Below, piece by piece: positions 10,819 through 19,102 of a stretch of 64,000 nucleotides of DNA (the first letter of the stretch is position 1; every line of letters begins with the position of its first letter). The notes under the pieces are model-generated. The model ran no database searches. It saw nothing but the letters and a program-made list of their open reading frames with translations, and had not been told where the DNA came from. A program made the translations under genes and the position numbers. The stretch is from Streptomyces malaysiense. GTDB lineage: Bacteria; Actinomycetota; Actinomycetes; Streptomycetales; Streptomycetaceae. The DNA lies in contig NZ_LBDA02000012.1 in the NCBI RefSeq assembly GCF_000980885.2, positions 310,001 to 374,000 on the forward strand, read 5' to 3'.

Positions 10819-11355
10819 ATGCCGGAACGAGAGACCCCCGCGGACGCCCTGGACGATGTCGACGCGGTCACCAGAGCAGTACTGACGGCTTCCCGTCTGC
10901 TGGTGGCGGTCTCCGCGCGATCGCTCGCCGCCGTGGAGGACCGCGCGACCGTCGCCCAGTTCCGGATGCTCGTCGTGCTGTCCACCCGGGGCACGACCAA
11001 ACTGGTGGAGCTGGCCGAACTGCTCCAGGTGGCACCCTCGACGGCCATGCGCATGGTCGACCGGCTCATCGCCACGGGGCTCGCGGACCGCCGGGCCAAC
11101 CCCGCCAATCGCCGTGAGACCCTTCTGACGCTGACGGAGGAGGGCCGGCGGGTCGTCGAGGACGTCACCGCCAAGCGGCGGGCCGAGATCGCCGCCATCG
11201 TCGAACGGCTCCGCCCGACCGAGCGGCTCGCGCTCATCGAGGCCCTGGGCGCCTTCAACCGTGCCGGAGGGGAGCCGCAGGCTCCCAGTGCGGACGCTCC
11301 GGAGCCGCACCCGCTCGGATGGATCATGGACGGAGCGGTGACGCCCGGCGCCTGA
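10819..11355 (+). CDS. MarR family transcriptional regulator
   Basis: A 178-residue winged-helix regulator. QFRMLVVLSTRGTTKLVELAELLQVAPSTAMRMVDRL is split here across the recognition region (about residues 50-85), followed by the wing ADRRANPANRRETLLTLTEEG, all typical of MarR. AAAAAGGAG precedes the ATG. Second gene of the phosphatase unit. I infer that it is the protein that binds the TTGCAY-N-RTGCAA palindromes scattered around it: MarR dimers typically bind such short near-perfect palindromes and autoregulate. Binding is not shown by the sequence. Confidence 0.93.
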   Translation: MPERETPADALDDVDAVTRAVLTASRLLVAVSARSLAAVEDRATVAQFRMLVVLSTRGTTKLVELAELLQVAPSTAMRMVDRLIATGLADRRANPANRRETLLTLTEEGRRVVEDVTAKRRAEIAAIVERLRPTERLALIEALGAFNRAGGEPQAPSADAPEPHPLGWIMDGAVTPGA

Positions 11356-11415
11356 CCCCGGGTCCGGACGGGTGCCGCACGCGGCCGGCCCGCGCTTTTC
11401 TCCCCGAGCCATTTT

Positions 11416-11428
11416 TTGCATAATGCAA
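11416..11428. promoter_or_regulatory. MarR-type palindrome, copy C
   Basis: TTGCATAATGCAA is a perfect palindrome. It lies 53 bp before the ATG at 11482, in a locally T-rich stretch that could hold the promoter (CATAAT as a possible -10). Confidence 0.7.
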
Positions 11429-11481
11429 GAAAGCGGTGCGACGGACATCGGCTCGGGCAGAGGAATCGCGGAGGGGATCGC

Positions 11482-12165
11482 ATGCGCCGCAGGCGTAGGC
11501 CGCCGGCTCCCCCCGAACCGCACCTCATGACGTACCTGCGGACCGCGGTGTGGGGGCCCGCCGAGTTCGTCGGGCCCCCACCGGCCCGGCTCGTCGGCAA
11601 AGGCGTCCTCGTGGGAGCCGTCGCGGCTTCGGCCATCCTCGGAACGGCGCTCCTGGGCGCGTGGACGGGCGTCACCGCGCTGGCCCGGGGTGAGGCCGGA
11701 CTGGCGGTCGTGGCCGCTCTGGCCGTGTACCTGGTCTCCGTCGGAGCCGGCCGCGCCCTGGTCGGCGTCACCGCCCTGCTCGGCGTCTGCTTCGCCCTCC
11801 AGGCGCCGCAGGCGGCCGCCGGCATGGTGCTGGCGGAGCGCGGCCAGGTGCGGTCCGTGATGGTGACGTCCGTCGAGGCCGCCCGGATGGCGGGTGGCGG
11901 TGACGGCCACTACCTGTGCGCGGTGACGAACCGGGACGGCGTCCCGCTCGGGATCCGCATCTGGCGCGGCTGCGACGGGTCGATACGGCCCGGGGACACG
12001 ATCGACGTCGTCTACGACCCCCGCGAGCGGGTGCCGCCGCGTGGTGCGACGGGTGGCCCCGGACCGTGGCGCGGCCCGGCGCGCTGGGGGGCGGCCCTGC
12101 TCGCCGCCGGTGCGACCGCCGTGGTGCGCTCGTACCGCCTGCCCGCTCAGTCCGGGACCGTGTGA
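11482..12165 (+). CDS. Hypothetical membrane protein
   Basis: A 227-residue protein I do not recognise. The N-terminus is basic (MRRRRR) and Pro-rich. Two or three hydrophobic stretches follow between about residues 40 and 120. Then comes a polar part (residues 120-185) with HYLCAVTNRDG and GDTIDVVYDPRERVPPR, reminiscent of small actinobacterial proteins with a DUF3592-like extracytoplasmic domain, and a last hydrophobic stretch near 200-215. GGAGGGG precedes the ATG. It is monocistronic: palindrome copy C in front, a strong hairpin directly after the stop. Confidence 0.8.
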   Translation: MRRRRRPPAPPEPHLMTYLRTAVWGPAEFVGPPPARLVGKGVLVGAVAASAILGTALLGAWTGVTALARGEAGLAVVAALAVYLVSVGAGRALVGVTALLGVCFALQAPQAAAGMVLAERGQVRSVMVTSVEAARMAGGGDGHYLCAVTNRDGVPLGIRIWRGCDGSIRPGDTIDVVYDPRERVPPRGATGGPGPWRGPARWGAALLAAGATAVVRSYRLPAQSGTV

Positions 12166-12219
12166 GTCGAGCCCGTTGTCCCACCGCCCCGCGACGGGCG
12201 GTGGGACAACGGGCTCGAC
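12166..12219. terminator. 24-bp perfect-stem hairpin, bidirectional terminator
   Basis: Arms 12166-12189 and 12196-12219 are perfect inverted repeats around a 6-base loop. The hairpin starts at the base after the + strand stop and ends 5 bp before the convergent minus-strand gene. There is no T tract, as is usual in Streptomyces. Confidence 0.85.
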
Positions 12220-12224
12220 CGCCA

Positions 12225-12470
12225 TCACGTCTCGTGCCGACGCGCGGAAGCCACCCGTCCCGGCCGCATGATGCGGATCTTGCGGCCCTCGCAGGCGGGG
12301 CAGCGCGGCGACTGCAGCGGGGAGGGCACGAGCCTGCCGTCGAGGTGGTAGACGGCGAGTATCTGCGCGTCGTCCTCCACGGTCAGGTCTATGTCGTACG
12401 TGTTCTCCCAGCCGTGTCCGCAGTCGAGGCAAGCGAACGAGTAGGCGCGGCGGACGTGGTCCTTTTCCAC
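12225..12470 (-). CDS. Small zinc-ribbon protein
   Basis: An 81-residue protein with two cysteine pairs, CLDCGHGW near residue 14 and CPACEG near 57, spaced as in a zinc ribbon. The region between is acidic and then ends in a basic tail. Function unknown; such proteins often bind nucleic acid or a partner. The start is GTG at 12470, supported by an excellent AAGGAGG 6 nt upstream. Palindrome copy D lies 51 bp before the start, suggesting control by the nearby MarR protein. Confidence 0.8.
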   Translation of the reverse strand: MEKDHVRRAYSFACLDCGHGWENTYDIDLTVEDDAQILAVYHLDGRLVPSPLQSPRCPACEGRKIRIMRPGRVASARRHET

Positions 12471-12520
12471 GGTTTACCTCCTTGGAGCGGTGTATCCATC
12501 GAGGTTCCCGATACCCAGTC

Positions 12521-12533
12521 TTGCACAGTGCAA
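12521..12533. promoter_or_regulatory. MarR-type palindrome, copy D
   Basis: TTGCACAGTGCAA is a perfect palindrome with a compensating change (T to C on one side, A to G on the other) relative to copies C and E. It lies 51 bp upstream of the zinc-ribbon gene. The paired change argues for selection as a protein-binding site. Confidence 0.68.
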
Positions 12534-12561
12534 AAGAGTCCGCGGGCCGATCGGTCCCCGC

Positions 12562-14352
12562 TCAGGCGGTCGCGTGCACGGCGCGCAGGGCGCTCTGGTG
12601 GCTGAGCCAGCCCACCGGGCTGCCCCGGTCGGTGTCGAGGACGGGTATCCCGGTTCCGGCGGAGGCCAGGAGGGTGTGCAGGGCCTGGGCGAGCGGCTGG
12701 TCGGCGGTCACCACGGCGGGCGGCTCGGCGAGCTGCCGCACGGTCGACGGCGCCGCGTCCGGCTGTTCCGCCAGGGCTTCGGCGACGGTCTGGGCGGTGA
12801 CGACGCCGACGTACGCGCCGTTGTCGTCGACGACCGGGAGGGCGCCGTGTCCGGAGAGGCTGAGCAGGTCCGCGGCGTCCGTGAGCGGCGTGGCCGCGGG
12901 CAGCGGGGCGGGCAGTGGCTCCATGACGGTGCCGACGTGCTGGGCGCCGATGGCCGCTCCCTGGGCGGGGCCCTCCAGGTCGATGCCGCGGCGGCGCAGC
13001 TTGAGGGTGTAGATGGTGTCGCCGGAGAGCAGCCGGCTGGTGGCGGTGGCCAGCACGATGGCCAGCATCAGGGGCAGGATGATCGAGTACTCGCCGGTCA
13101 GCTCGAAGAGGATGACCACCGCGGTGATCGGTGCGCGGGCCCCGCCCGCGAACACCGCGCCCATACCGATCAGGGCGTACGCGCCGACCGCGCCGGCGGT
13201 GCCGGGCAGCAGGTGGTGGACGCCGATGCCGTAGGCGGAGCCGAGCATGGCGCCGATGAAGAGACTGGGCGCGAAGACGCCGCCCGAGCCGCCGATGCCG
13301 ATGGTGAGGCTGGTCGCCACCATCTTGCCGACCAGCAGCAGGAGCAGGAAGCCGGCCGCGTAGCCGCCCGCGGTCGCCTTCTGCAGGACCGGGTAGCCGA
13401 CGCCGTACATCTCGGGCAGGACGAGCAGGACCACGCCGAGCGCCAGTCCGCCGACCGCGGGGCGCAGCCACTCGGGGCCCCGCCAGAGCCAGTCGCAGGC
13501 GTCCTCGATCAGGTAGAGGAAGCGGGTGAAACTCATGCCGACGACGGCGGCGATGACGCCGAGCAGGGCGAACAGGCCGTACTGGGTCAGGTGGTCGACA
13601 TGGAAGTCGGGCAGGTTCAGGAAGGCGTTGTCGCCGAACGCGGCGCGCCCGATCACGCTGGCGGTGACGCTGGCCAGTACGGTCGCGCCGAAGGCCTCCG
13701 CCGAGAAGGTTCCCAGGATCAGCTCCATGGCGAAGAAGACACCCGCCAGGGGAGCGTTGAAGGTGGCCGCGATGCCGCCCGCCGCGCCGCAGGCGACCAG
13801 GAGCTTCATCCGGCCCTCGGTCGCCCCGATCAGCCGCCCGAGGGTGGAGCCGAGCGCGGAACCGATCTGCACGATGGGGCCCTCGCGGCCCACCGAACCG
13901 CCGGAGCCGATGGTCAGCGCCGAGGCCAGCGTCTTGACCACGGCGACCTTGGGACTGATCCGGCCGCCGCGCTGGGCGACCGCGAGCATCACCTCGGGCA
14001 CCCCGTGCCCGCGTGCCTCCTTGGCGAACCGGTTGACCAGCGGGCCGTAGAGCAGCCCGCCGACGACCGGGGCGAGGAGCACGAAGTACGGGCCCAGCCA
14101 CGGTACGTGCGGATTCGTGGCCCCGGGGGAGGCCGCGTAGTCGCCGTGACCGGACAGCAGGCGGGTGAAGGTCTGGATGCACCAGCGGAAGACGACCGAG
14201 CCGGCACCCGCCCCGGCGCCGACCACCACGGCCAGTGCCATCACGATCCACGGGGCGTTGCGCAGCGCCGTGAGTCTCGGGGCGGGGGCGGGACCTGGTG
14301 TCTGATCGCCGGTCGGGTGCTTGCTGTCCAATGTCGCCGGTATGGCGCTCAT
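12562..14352 (-). CDS. ClC-family chloride channel or H+/Cl- antiporter with CBS pair
   Basis: A 596-residue membrane protein. The anion-selectivity motifs are clear: GSGGSVGREGP (residues 149-159, with Glu157 at the gating-glutamate position) and GIGGSGGVFAP (352-362). About ten hydrophobic helices precede two CBS domains (about 455-590), which in other ClC proteins bind nucleotides. The start is the ATG at 14352 with AAGGAG 5 nt upstream; a TTG just before it is too close to the ribosome site. Palindrome copy E lies only 19 bp upstream, a position where a bound repressor would block transcription. Channel versus antiporter cannot be decided here. Confidence 0.95.
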   Translation of the reverse strand: MSAIPATLDSKHPTGDQTPGPAPAPRLTALRNAPWIVMALAVVVGAGAGAGSVVFRWCIQTFTRLLSGHGDYAASPGATNPHVPWLGPYFVLLAPVVGGLLYGPLVNRFAKEARGHGVPEVMLAVAQRGGRISPKVAVVKTLASALTIGSGGSVGREGPIVQIGSALGSTLGRLIGATEGRMKLLVACGAAGGIAATFNAPLAGVFFAMELILGTFSAEAFGATVLASVTASVIGRAAFGDNAFLNLPDFHVDHLTQYGLFALLGVIAAVVGMSFTRFLYLIEDACDWLWRGPEWLRPAVGGLALGVVLLVLPEMYGVGYPVLQKATAGGYAAGFLLLLLVGKMVATSLTIGIGGSGGVFAPSLFIGAMLGSAYGIGVHHLLPGTAGAVGAYALIGMGAVFAGGARAPITAVVILFELTGEYSIILPLMLAIVLATATSRLLSGDTIYTLKLRRRGIDLEGPAQGAAIGAQHVGTVMEPLPAPLPAATPLTDAADLLSLSGHGALPVVDDNGAYVGVVTAQTVAEALAEQPDAAPSTVRQLAEPPAVVTADQPLAQALHTLLASAGTGIPVLDTDRGSPVGWLSHQSALRAVHATA

Positions 14353-14371
14353 CAAATCTCCTTCCTCACTT

Positions 14372-14384
14372 TTGCATTATGCAA
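14372..14384. promoter_or_regulatory. MarR-type palindrome, copy E
   Basis: TTGCATTATGCAA is a perfect palindrome, 19 bp before the ClC start codon and just upstream of its ribosome-binding site, so it probably overlaps the -10/+1 region. Confidence 0.7.
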
Positions 14385-14467
14385 AACAAGACGGAGGTAC
14401 GCACCGGCTGTCCATCCATCGGGACGGTCCGGACCGAGATGCGGGCAGCCTTCTTGACGTCCCGGCT

Positions 14468-14480
14468 TTGCATAGTGCAA
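14468..14480. promoter_or_regulatory. MarR-type palindrome, copy F
   Basis: TTGCATAGTGCAA has one mismatched pair. It lies 50 bp before the FAD monooxygenase start. Copies E and F thus serve the two arms of one divergent intergenic region, 96 bp apart. Confidence 0.68.
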
Positions 14481-14530
14481 AAAAGAACAGTGTGCATGAG
14501 GGGGAGAACGGGGGAGAGGCGGGTGGATCG

Positions 14531-15775
14531 ATGAAGGTCGTCATCTGCGGCGCCGGGATCGCGGGGCTCGCCCTGGCCGGCCGTCTGCACAACGTGCTGG
14601 GCTGGGAGGTCGTGGTTCTGGAGCGGGCGCCGCGGCCGCGCGCCGAGGGCTATGTGATCGACTTCTTCGGGCCCGGGTACGACGCGGCCGAGGCCATGGG
14701 GGTGCTTCCCTGGCTGGAGGAGCTCAGCCAGCCCGTCTCCGAGATGGTGCTCGTGGACGAGCACGGGCGGCGCCGGGCCGGACTCCGGTACGACGGTCTC
14801 GCCCGCTCCGTCCGCGGGCGCCTGCTCAGCATCGCGCGGCCCGACCTCGAACTGGCCCTGCGGGAGAGGCTGTCCCTGGCCGTCGGGCTCCGCTTCGGCG
14901 TGGGCCCGGCCCGTGTCGACGTCCGGCCCGATCGCGTGCGCGTGGACCTCACCGACGGCAGCGGCATCGAAGCCGACCTCCTCGTCGGCGCCGACGGCAT
15001 CCACTCCACCGTCCGCGGCCTGGTGTTCGGCGACGAAGCACGCTACGTACGCCACCTCGGCTACCACACCGCGGCCTTCACCGTCGACGACCCGGTGAGC
15101 CACGCGGAGATCGGCGACCGCTTCTGCCTCACCGACACCCTGGGCCGGCAACTGGGCCTGTACGCCCTGCGCGACGGCAGGGTCGCGGTGTTCGCGGTGC
15201 ACCCCGGCGGGGCGGACCGCCTTCCCGCCGACGCGCACGCGGCACTGTGCGAGGAGTACGCCGCGGCGGGCTGGCTCGCCCCCCGCGTCCTGGCCGCCTG
15301 CGATCCGTCCACGCGGATCTACTACGACCAGGTGGCACAGGTGGAGCTGCCCTGCTGGAGCCGGGGGCGGGTCGTCCTGGTCGGCGACGCCTGCCAGGCC
15401 GTGTCGCCACTGGCCGGCCAGGGCGCCTCCCTCGCGGTCGGCGGTGCCTATGTCCTGGCCGACCAACTGGCCCGGGCCGCCCGCGTCGAGGACGCGCTGA
15501 CCGGCTACGAACACAAGTGGCGGCCGGTCGTCACCCGCGCCCAGCGCACCGCCCGGCAGGCCGCCCGCTGGTTCGTCCCGGAGTCGACGCGGGACCTGCG
15601 GCTCCGCCGCCTCGCCCTGCGGTCCTTCGGCCTGCCCGGCGCGCGCCGGCTGGCCGGCACCGCGTTCACCGGAAGGGCGGGTCCGCCGCTGCGCAGGCTG
15701 GCCACCATCCCGCCGTGGGTGACCGGCCGCGAACCCGTCGTCGGCCGCGAGAGCGCGGGTCCGCCCGGCCGGTGA
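14531..15775 (+). CDS. FAD-dependent monooxygenase (PHBH fold, TetX-like)
   Basis: A 414-residue flavoprotein: GAGIAG (residues 7-12) dinucleotide loop, LVGADGIHSTVR near 155, and the FAD-ribityl motif LVGDACQAVSPLAGQGASLA near 285-303. This is the aromatic hydroxylase/TetX class, which uses NAD(P)H and O2 to hydroxylate an aromatic or polycyclic substrate. No membrane segment. Upstream it shares a divergent region with the ClC gene containing palindromes E and F; MarR control together with a hydroxylase suggests a response to a phenolic or drug-like ligand. The substrate is unknown. Confidence 0.92.
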   Translation: MKVVICGAGIAGLALAGRLHNVLGWEVVVLERAPRPRAEGYVIDFFGPGYDAAEAMGVLPWLEELSQPVSEMVLVDEHGRRRAGLRYDGLARSVRGRLLSIARPDLELALRERLSLAVGLRFGVGPARVDVRPDRVRVDLTDGSGIEADLLVGADGIHSTVRGLVFGDEARYVRHLGYHTAAFTVDDPVSHAEIGDRFCLTDTLGRQLGLYALRDGRVAVFAVHPGGADRLPADAHAALCEEYAAAGWLAPRVLAACDPSTRIYYDQVAQVELPCWSRGRVVLVGDACQAVSPLAGQGASLAVGGAYVLADQLARAARVEDALTGYEHKWRPVVTRAQRTARQAARWFVPESTRDLRLRRLALRSFGLPGARRLAGTAFTGRAGPPLRRLATIPPWVTGREPVVGRESAGPPGR

Positions 15776-15810
15776 TCACCTCCGTACCGGGCGCGCCGGA
15801 GGTGATCACC
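15771..15810 (+). terminator. Hairpin terminator after the monooxygenase
   Basis: Arms 15771-15784 and 15797-15810 (GGTGATCACCTCCG and its complement) flank a 12-base loop. The left arm includes the monooxygenase stop codon. The site sits between convergent genes. Confidence 0.7.
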
Positions 15811-15846
15811 CCCGTAGCGGCGCCCGAGCGGGGCCGGGTGAAAGGC

Positions 15847-17145
15847 TCAGACCGGACCGAAGTAGCGCAGCCACACGTAGCCGAGGGAGATCGCCACCGT
15901 CGCGGCGGTGACGATCAGGCCGTACTTGGTGAACTGCCAGAAGGAGATGGGCTGGTGGTTGCGTTCGGCGATGCCGAGGACGACGACATTGGCCGAGGCG
16001 CCGATGGCGGTGGCGTTGCCGCCCAGGTCGGCGCCGAGTGCGAGAGCCCACCACAGCACGTGGCCGCTCGCGCCTCCCATGTCGCGTACGAGGTCACCGG
16101 TGACGGGGGCCATCGTGGCGACGTACGGGATGTTGTCCACGACACCGGACAGGACGGCGGAGCCGCCGAGCAGGGTCAGGGCACCGCCCAGTTCGTTGCC
16201 GCCGATCAGATCGCCCAGCCGATGGGAGAGTTCACCGACGACGCCGGTGTCGATGAGCCCGCCGATCATGATGAACAGGCCCGCGAAGAAGGCGAGCGTG
16301 GGCCACTCGACCTCGGAGAGGACCTCCTGGGTGTCGACCGTGGAGACGGCGACGAGCAGCCCGGCGCCGAGCAGGGCGATGATGCTGGGCTCGTAGTGGA
16401 GCACAGGGTGCAGCACGAACCCCGCCATCACCAGGGCCAGCACGAACAGGCCCTGGACGAGCAGCCGGGGGTCCTTGATGGCCTCGCGCTCCTTCAGCTC
16501 CATGATCTCGGCCGCGCGTTCCTCGTCGTAGGCGAACGAGTCGCGGAACATCACACGGCACAGGGCGAGCAGGGCGAGGACCAGGACGACGGCGAGCGGG
16601 GCCAGCTGGACGACGAAGTCGTTGAAGGTCAGTCCGGCCCGGCTGGCGACGATGATGTTGGGAGGGTCGCCGACGAGGGTCGCCGTACCTCCGATGTTCG
16701 AGGCCATCACCTCGGCGATCAGGAACGGCGCGGACGGCAGCGCCAGGCGTTCGCAGACCAGCAGGGTGACCGGGGCGATCAGCAGAACCGTGGTGACGTT
16801 GTCCAGCAGCGCGGAGACGACCGCCGTGAGGACGACCAGCATGCTCAGCACGCGGAAGGGTTTCGCGTGGGCGCGCTTGACCGACCAGATGGCCAGGTAC
16901 TCGAACATGCCGGTCTTCTTCAGCACGCCGACGATCATCATCATGCCCATCAGCAGGAAGATGACGTTCCAGTCGATGCCGGAGTCCTCCGAGTAGAAGG
17001 CGGAGATGTCGTCGGTCGCCCCGATGGCCAGCATGAGCCCGGCGCCGCCCAGGGCCACGGCGACCCGGTGGATCTTCTCGCTGATGATCAGTGTGTACGC
17101 GCCGGCGAAGACGATGATCGCCGCCCAGCTCTGCCAGTCCTTCAC
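15847..17145 (-). CDS. ArsB/NhaD-type ion transporter
   Basis: A 432-residue polytopic protein with about eleven hydrophobic segments. ALLDNVTTVLLIAPVT (near residue 112) and NIGGTATLVGDPPNI (near 150), with a second half SGVVDNIPYVATMAP and GNATAIGASANVVV, are the internally repeated signatures of the IT superfamily (ArsB/NhaD, SLC13-related). Likely a sodium/proton antiporter or anion exporter; the ion is not decidable. The start is GTG at 17145 with GGAGG nearby. A CBS-domain gene lies upstream on the same strand and may sense nucleotides for it, but a 339-bp gap separates them. Confidence 0.9.
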   Translation of the reverse strand: MKDWQSWAAIIVFAGAYTLIISEKIHRVAVALGGAGLMLAIGATDDISAFYSEDSGIDWNVIFLLMGMMMIVGVLKKTGMFEYLAIWSVKRAHAKPFRVLSMLVVLTAVVSALLDNVTTVLLIAPVTLLVCERLALPSAPFLIAEVMASNIGGTATLVGDPPNIIVASRAGLTFNDFVVQLAPLAVVLVLALLALCRVMFRDSFAYDEERAAEIMELKEREAIKDPRLLVQGLFVLALVMAGFVLHPVLHYEPSIIALLGAGLLVAVSTVDTQEVLSEVEWPTLAFFAGLFIMIGGLIDTGVVGELSHRLGDLIGGNELGGALTLLGGSAVLSGVVDNIPYVATMAPVTGDLVRDMGGASGHVLWWALALGADLGGNATAIGASANVVVLGIAERNHQPISFWQFTKYGLIVTAATVAISLGYVWLRYFGPV

Positions 17146-17484
17146 GGTCCTCCGGTCACGGGGCGGGCTCGGTGTGGTGCGACCCGGCCGGCGCCGCCGT
17201 CGCCGCGGGGCCGATCGTCAGTGGATGTGCTCGGCGCACGACGGGATGTCGAGCCGCCCAGGAGAGGAAGGGAGAGGTGGGGGAGAGGGGGAGGTGGAAC
17301 GACCTCCGCCGCGGGTGCCGCCGGCGGGAGCGCACACGCTGTTATTGCACTCATGGCGAAGGCCCCCGATCGGAAGAGACAGTTATCCCCTGCTCGCCGA
17401 CCAGACTTCCCGGCACACCGGGCGAAACTGTACCCTCTCTTGATGCGTTCTTGACAGATCGCTGACCGGATCGAGGCGTCGGGG
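17146..17484 (-). other. Long leader/intergenic stretch before the NhaD-like gene
   Basis: 339 bp without a supportable gene. It contains a purine-rich run around 17260-17300 and a less GC-rich patch (17340-17450) that could hold a promoter for the minus-strand transporter. I see no convincing riboswitch fold or operator. Confidence 0.4.
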
Positions 17485-17946
17485 TCAGGAGGCGGAGCCC
17501 AGCAGCCGGTGCAGCAACTGGGTCGCGGTGATCACTCCGAGGAGACGCGTCGCCGCCCCGTTCCGCTCCACGACCGCCACGAGAGGGCTGCGTACCCGGG
17601 CCATCAGCGCGGCGACTTCCAGGACGGTGGCGTCCGGGTCGGTCACCGGGGGCGCGGGTACGTTCGCCGACAGACACTCACGGACCGTGCGCCCCTCGAG
17701 GGCCTGGCACAGCCGGTCCGCGTGCCGTTCGTCGACCACCGCGGCCAGCGTCGGGTCCTCGACCACATAGCCCGGGACCAGGATCTTGACCATCTGCGAG
17801 GCGGGCAGGATCGCCTTCGGCGCGCCGCTGTCGTCGAGGACCAGGAGAGCGGGCAGTCCGTGCTCGGCCATGAGCGTCGCCGCCGCCGTGGCGTCGTCGT
17901 CGATACCGACGGTCTTGTACTCCACTGCCAGGTCACGTGCTCGCAC
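17485..17946 (-). CDS. CBS-domain protein
   Basis: A 153-residue protein made of two CBS motifs, the first around residues 5-60 (AAATLMAEHGLPALLVLDD) and the second around 95-150 (VTDPDATVLEVAALMARVRSP, then GVITATQLL). Free-standing CBS pairs bind adenine nucleotides and often regulate a partner transporter or enzyme. I start it at the GTG at 17946 because AGGAG lies 6 nt upstream; the frame is open for 12 further codons. The likely partner is the NhaD-like transporter downstream on the same strand. Confidence 0.85.
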   Translation of the reverse strand: MRARDLAVEYKTVGIDDDATAAATLMAEHGLPALLVLDDSGAPKAILPASQMVKILVPGYVVEDPTLAAVVDERHADRLCQALEGRTVRECLSANVPAPPVTDPDATVLEVAALMARVRSPLVAVVERNGAATRLLGVITATQLLHRLLGSAS

Positions 17947-18228
17947 GTCGTCTCCTGTCGTCCTTCCGGTGCCTGTGCGCAAGCGGCACGTGTACGCGGC
18001 GACCGGAACGACCCGCCGCGCGGCGAACCCCGACGGCCCACCGGGCGCGGGCGGTGCGGAAACCCCGCCCTCGCCGTCCCGCTGTGCCGGCCAAAGACCG
18101 CGCGCATCGTGCTGGACGGGATGATACGGCCCCGGTCCGGAGGTACGGGCGCGCCCGGCGGACCGGCCCGGAGCGACGCGGTGGGGTCCGGTCGAGCCTG
18201 GTGGTACCCGGCCGGGGCACCCGTTCGA

Positions 18229-18252
18229 GGCCGGGGCCGGGGCCGGGGCCGG
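18229..18252. repeat. Four perfect GGCCGG hexamers
   Basis: Four tandem 6-bp units in the 327-bp gap (17947-18273) between the CBS gene and the 3' end of the MerR gene. Nothing else is recognised in this gap. Confidence 0.7.
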
Positions 18253-18273
18253 GTCGAGCCGGGCGTGCCGGAT

Positions 18274-18699
18274 TCAGGAGGTCCGCAGGTCCGCGGACGG
18301 CGGCTTCGGCGCTTCGATGCGCCGGCGCAGGGTGGCGGCGAAGTCCGCGGCGCGGGAGAGCTGGACGCGCAGCCTCTCCACCTGCTCCACGGCGTCCCGC
18401 TCGTAGCCGCGGACACGCTCCAGCAGGGCTTCGTGCTCCTCGGCGCCGAGGTCGTCATCGCCGTCGAGGCGGTCGATGGCGTCCAGCAGGTCGCGCATCT
18501 GCTCCAGGGTGAAGCCCAGCGGCTTCATCCGGCGGATCACCATCAGACGGGCGACGTCGTTCTCGGTGTAGAGGCGGAATCCGCCCTGGGAGCGGGCGGA
18601 GGGGGCGACCAGGCCGGTCTCCTCGTAGTGCCGGATCGTGCGCAGGGACAGCTCTGTGCGCGCGGCGACCTCGCCGATCTGCATGTGCTTGCCGTCCAC
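18274..18699 (-). CDS. MerR family transcriptional regulator
   Basis: A 141-residue regulator. The N-terminus MQIGEVAARTELSLRTIRHY (from residue 6) and RLYTENDVARLMVIRRMKPLGFTLEQM are the MerR helix-turn-helix and wing. A coiled coil (about residues 85-125) follows with no cysteine cluster, so this is not a classical metal sensor. The start is GTG at 18699 with GGAGG upstream. It is divergent from a SulP transporter, and a 20-bp palindrome lies between them, so it probably controls itself and the transporter. Confidence 0.92.
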   Translation of the reverse strand: MDGKHMQIGEVAARTELSLRTIRHYEETGLVAPSARSQGGFRLYTENDVARLMVIRRMKPLGFTLEQMRDLLDAIDRLDGDDDLGAEEHEALLERVRGYERDAVEQVERLRVQLSRAADFAATLRRRIEAPKPPSADLRTS

Positions 18700-18756
18700 G
18701 CCCGTCCTCCAGCCCTGCGCGCCGAGGCGGTGCCCGGTCCGTACGCCCGCCCATCC

Positions 18757-18776
18757 CTACCCTAACGTTAGGGTAG
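18757..18776. promoter_or_regulatory. 20-bp perfect palindrome, probable MerR operator
   Basis: CTACCCTAACGTTAGGGTAG, 57 bp upstream of the MerR start and about 330 bp upstream of SulP. Symmetric 18-20 bp sites between divergent promoters are the rule for MerR proteins. Confidence 0.75.
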
Positions 18777-18983
18777 AGTTGCCGACGGCGAGGGGCGGCC
18801 TGCCGCTGTCTCGCCGTCGCTCTGCCGGGGTCGATGACGCCTCCGGCGAAGATCCGATTGTCGCAGGAGAAGCGTGCGCGAGCTGACGAGGCCCGGCGCC
18901 GCCGTTCTCCCCCCGTGATCCGCCGCTTCTGAAACCGGCCGCGCGCGAGGCCCCTCCCGCCCGGCGCCGGTTCCCGAAGACCT

Positions 18984-19006
18984 CCGGCCCGCCCGCGGCG
19001 GGCCGG
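18984..19006. other. GC-rich hairpin in the SulP leader
   Basis: A 10-bp perfect stem (18984-18993 with 18997-19006) and a 3-base loop within the 326-bp stretch (18777-19102) between the MerR operator and SulP. It could attenuate or terminate. The rest of the stretch has no recognisable gene. Confidence 0.4.
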
Positions 19007-19102
19007 TCAGCGGCCTGGCGTCCGGCCTGCCGCGTCCCCGTATCCGCGTCCCGGCGGGCTCCCGCCCCGGGGTGCGCCCGAGCACGACAGGTAACCGCCC
19101 CC

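Noticed and set aside
17146..17484. Possible riboswitch in the leader of the NhaD-like gene
   Set aside because: I could not find a conserved core or a convincing fold by eye; an Infernal scan of this interval against Rfam would decide.
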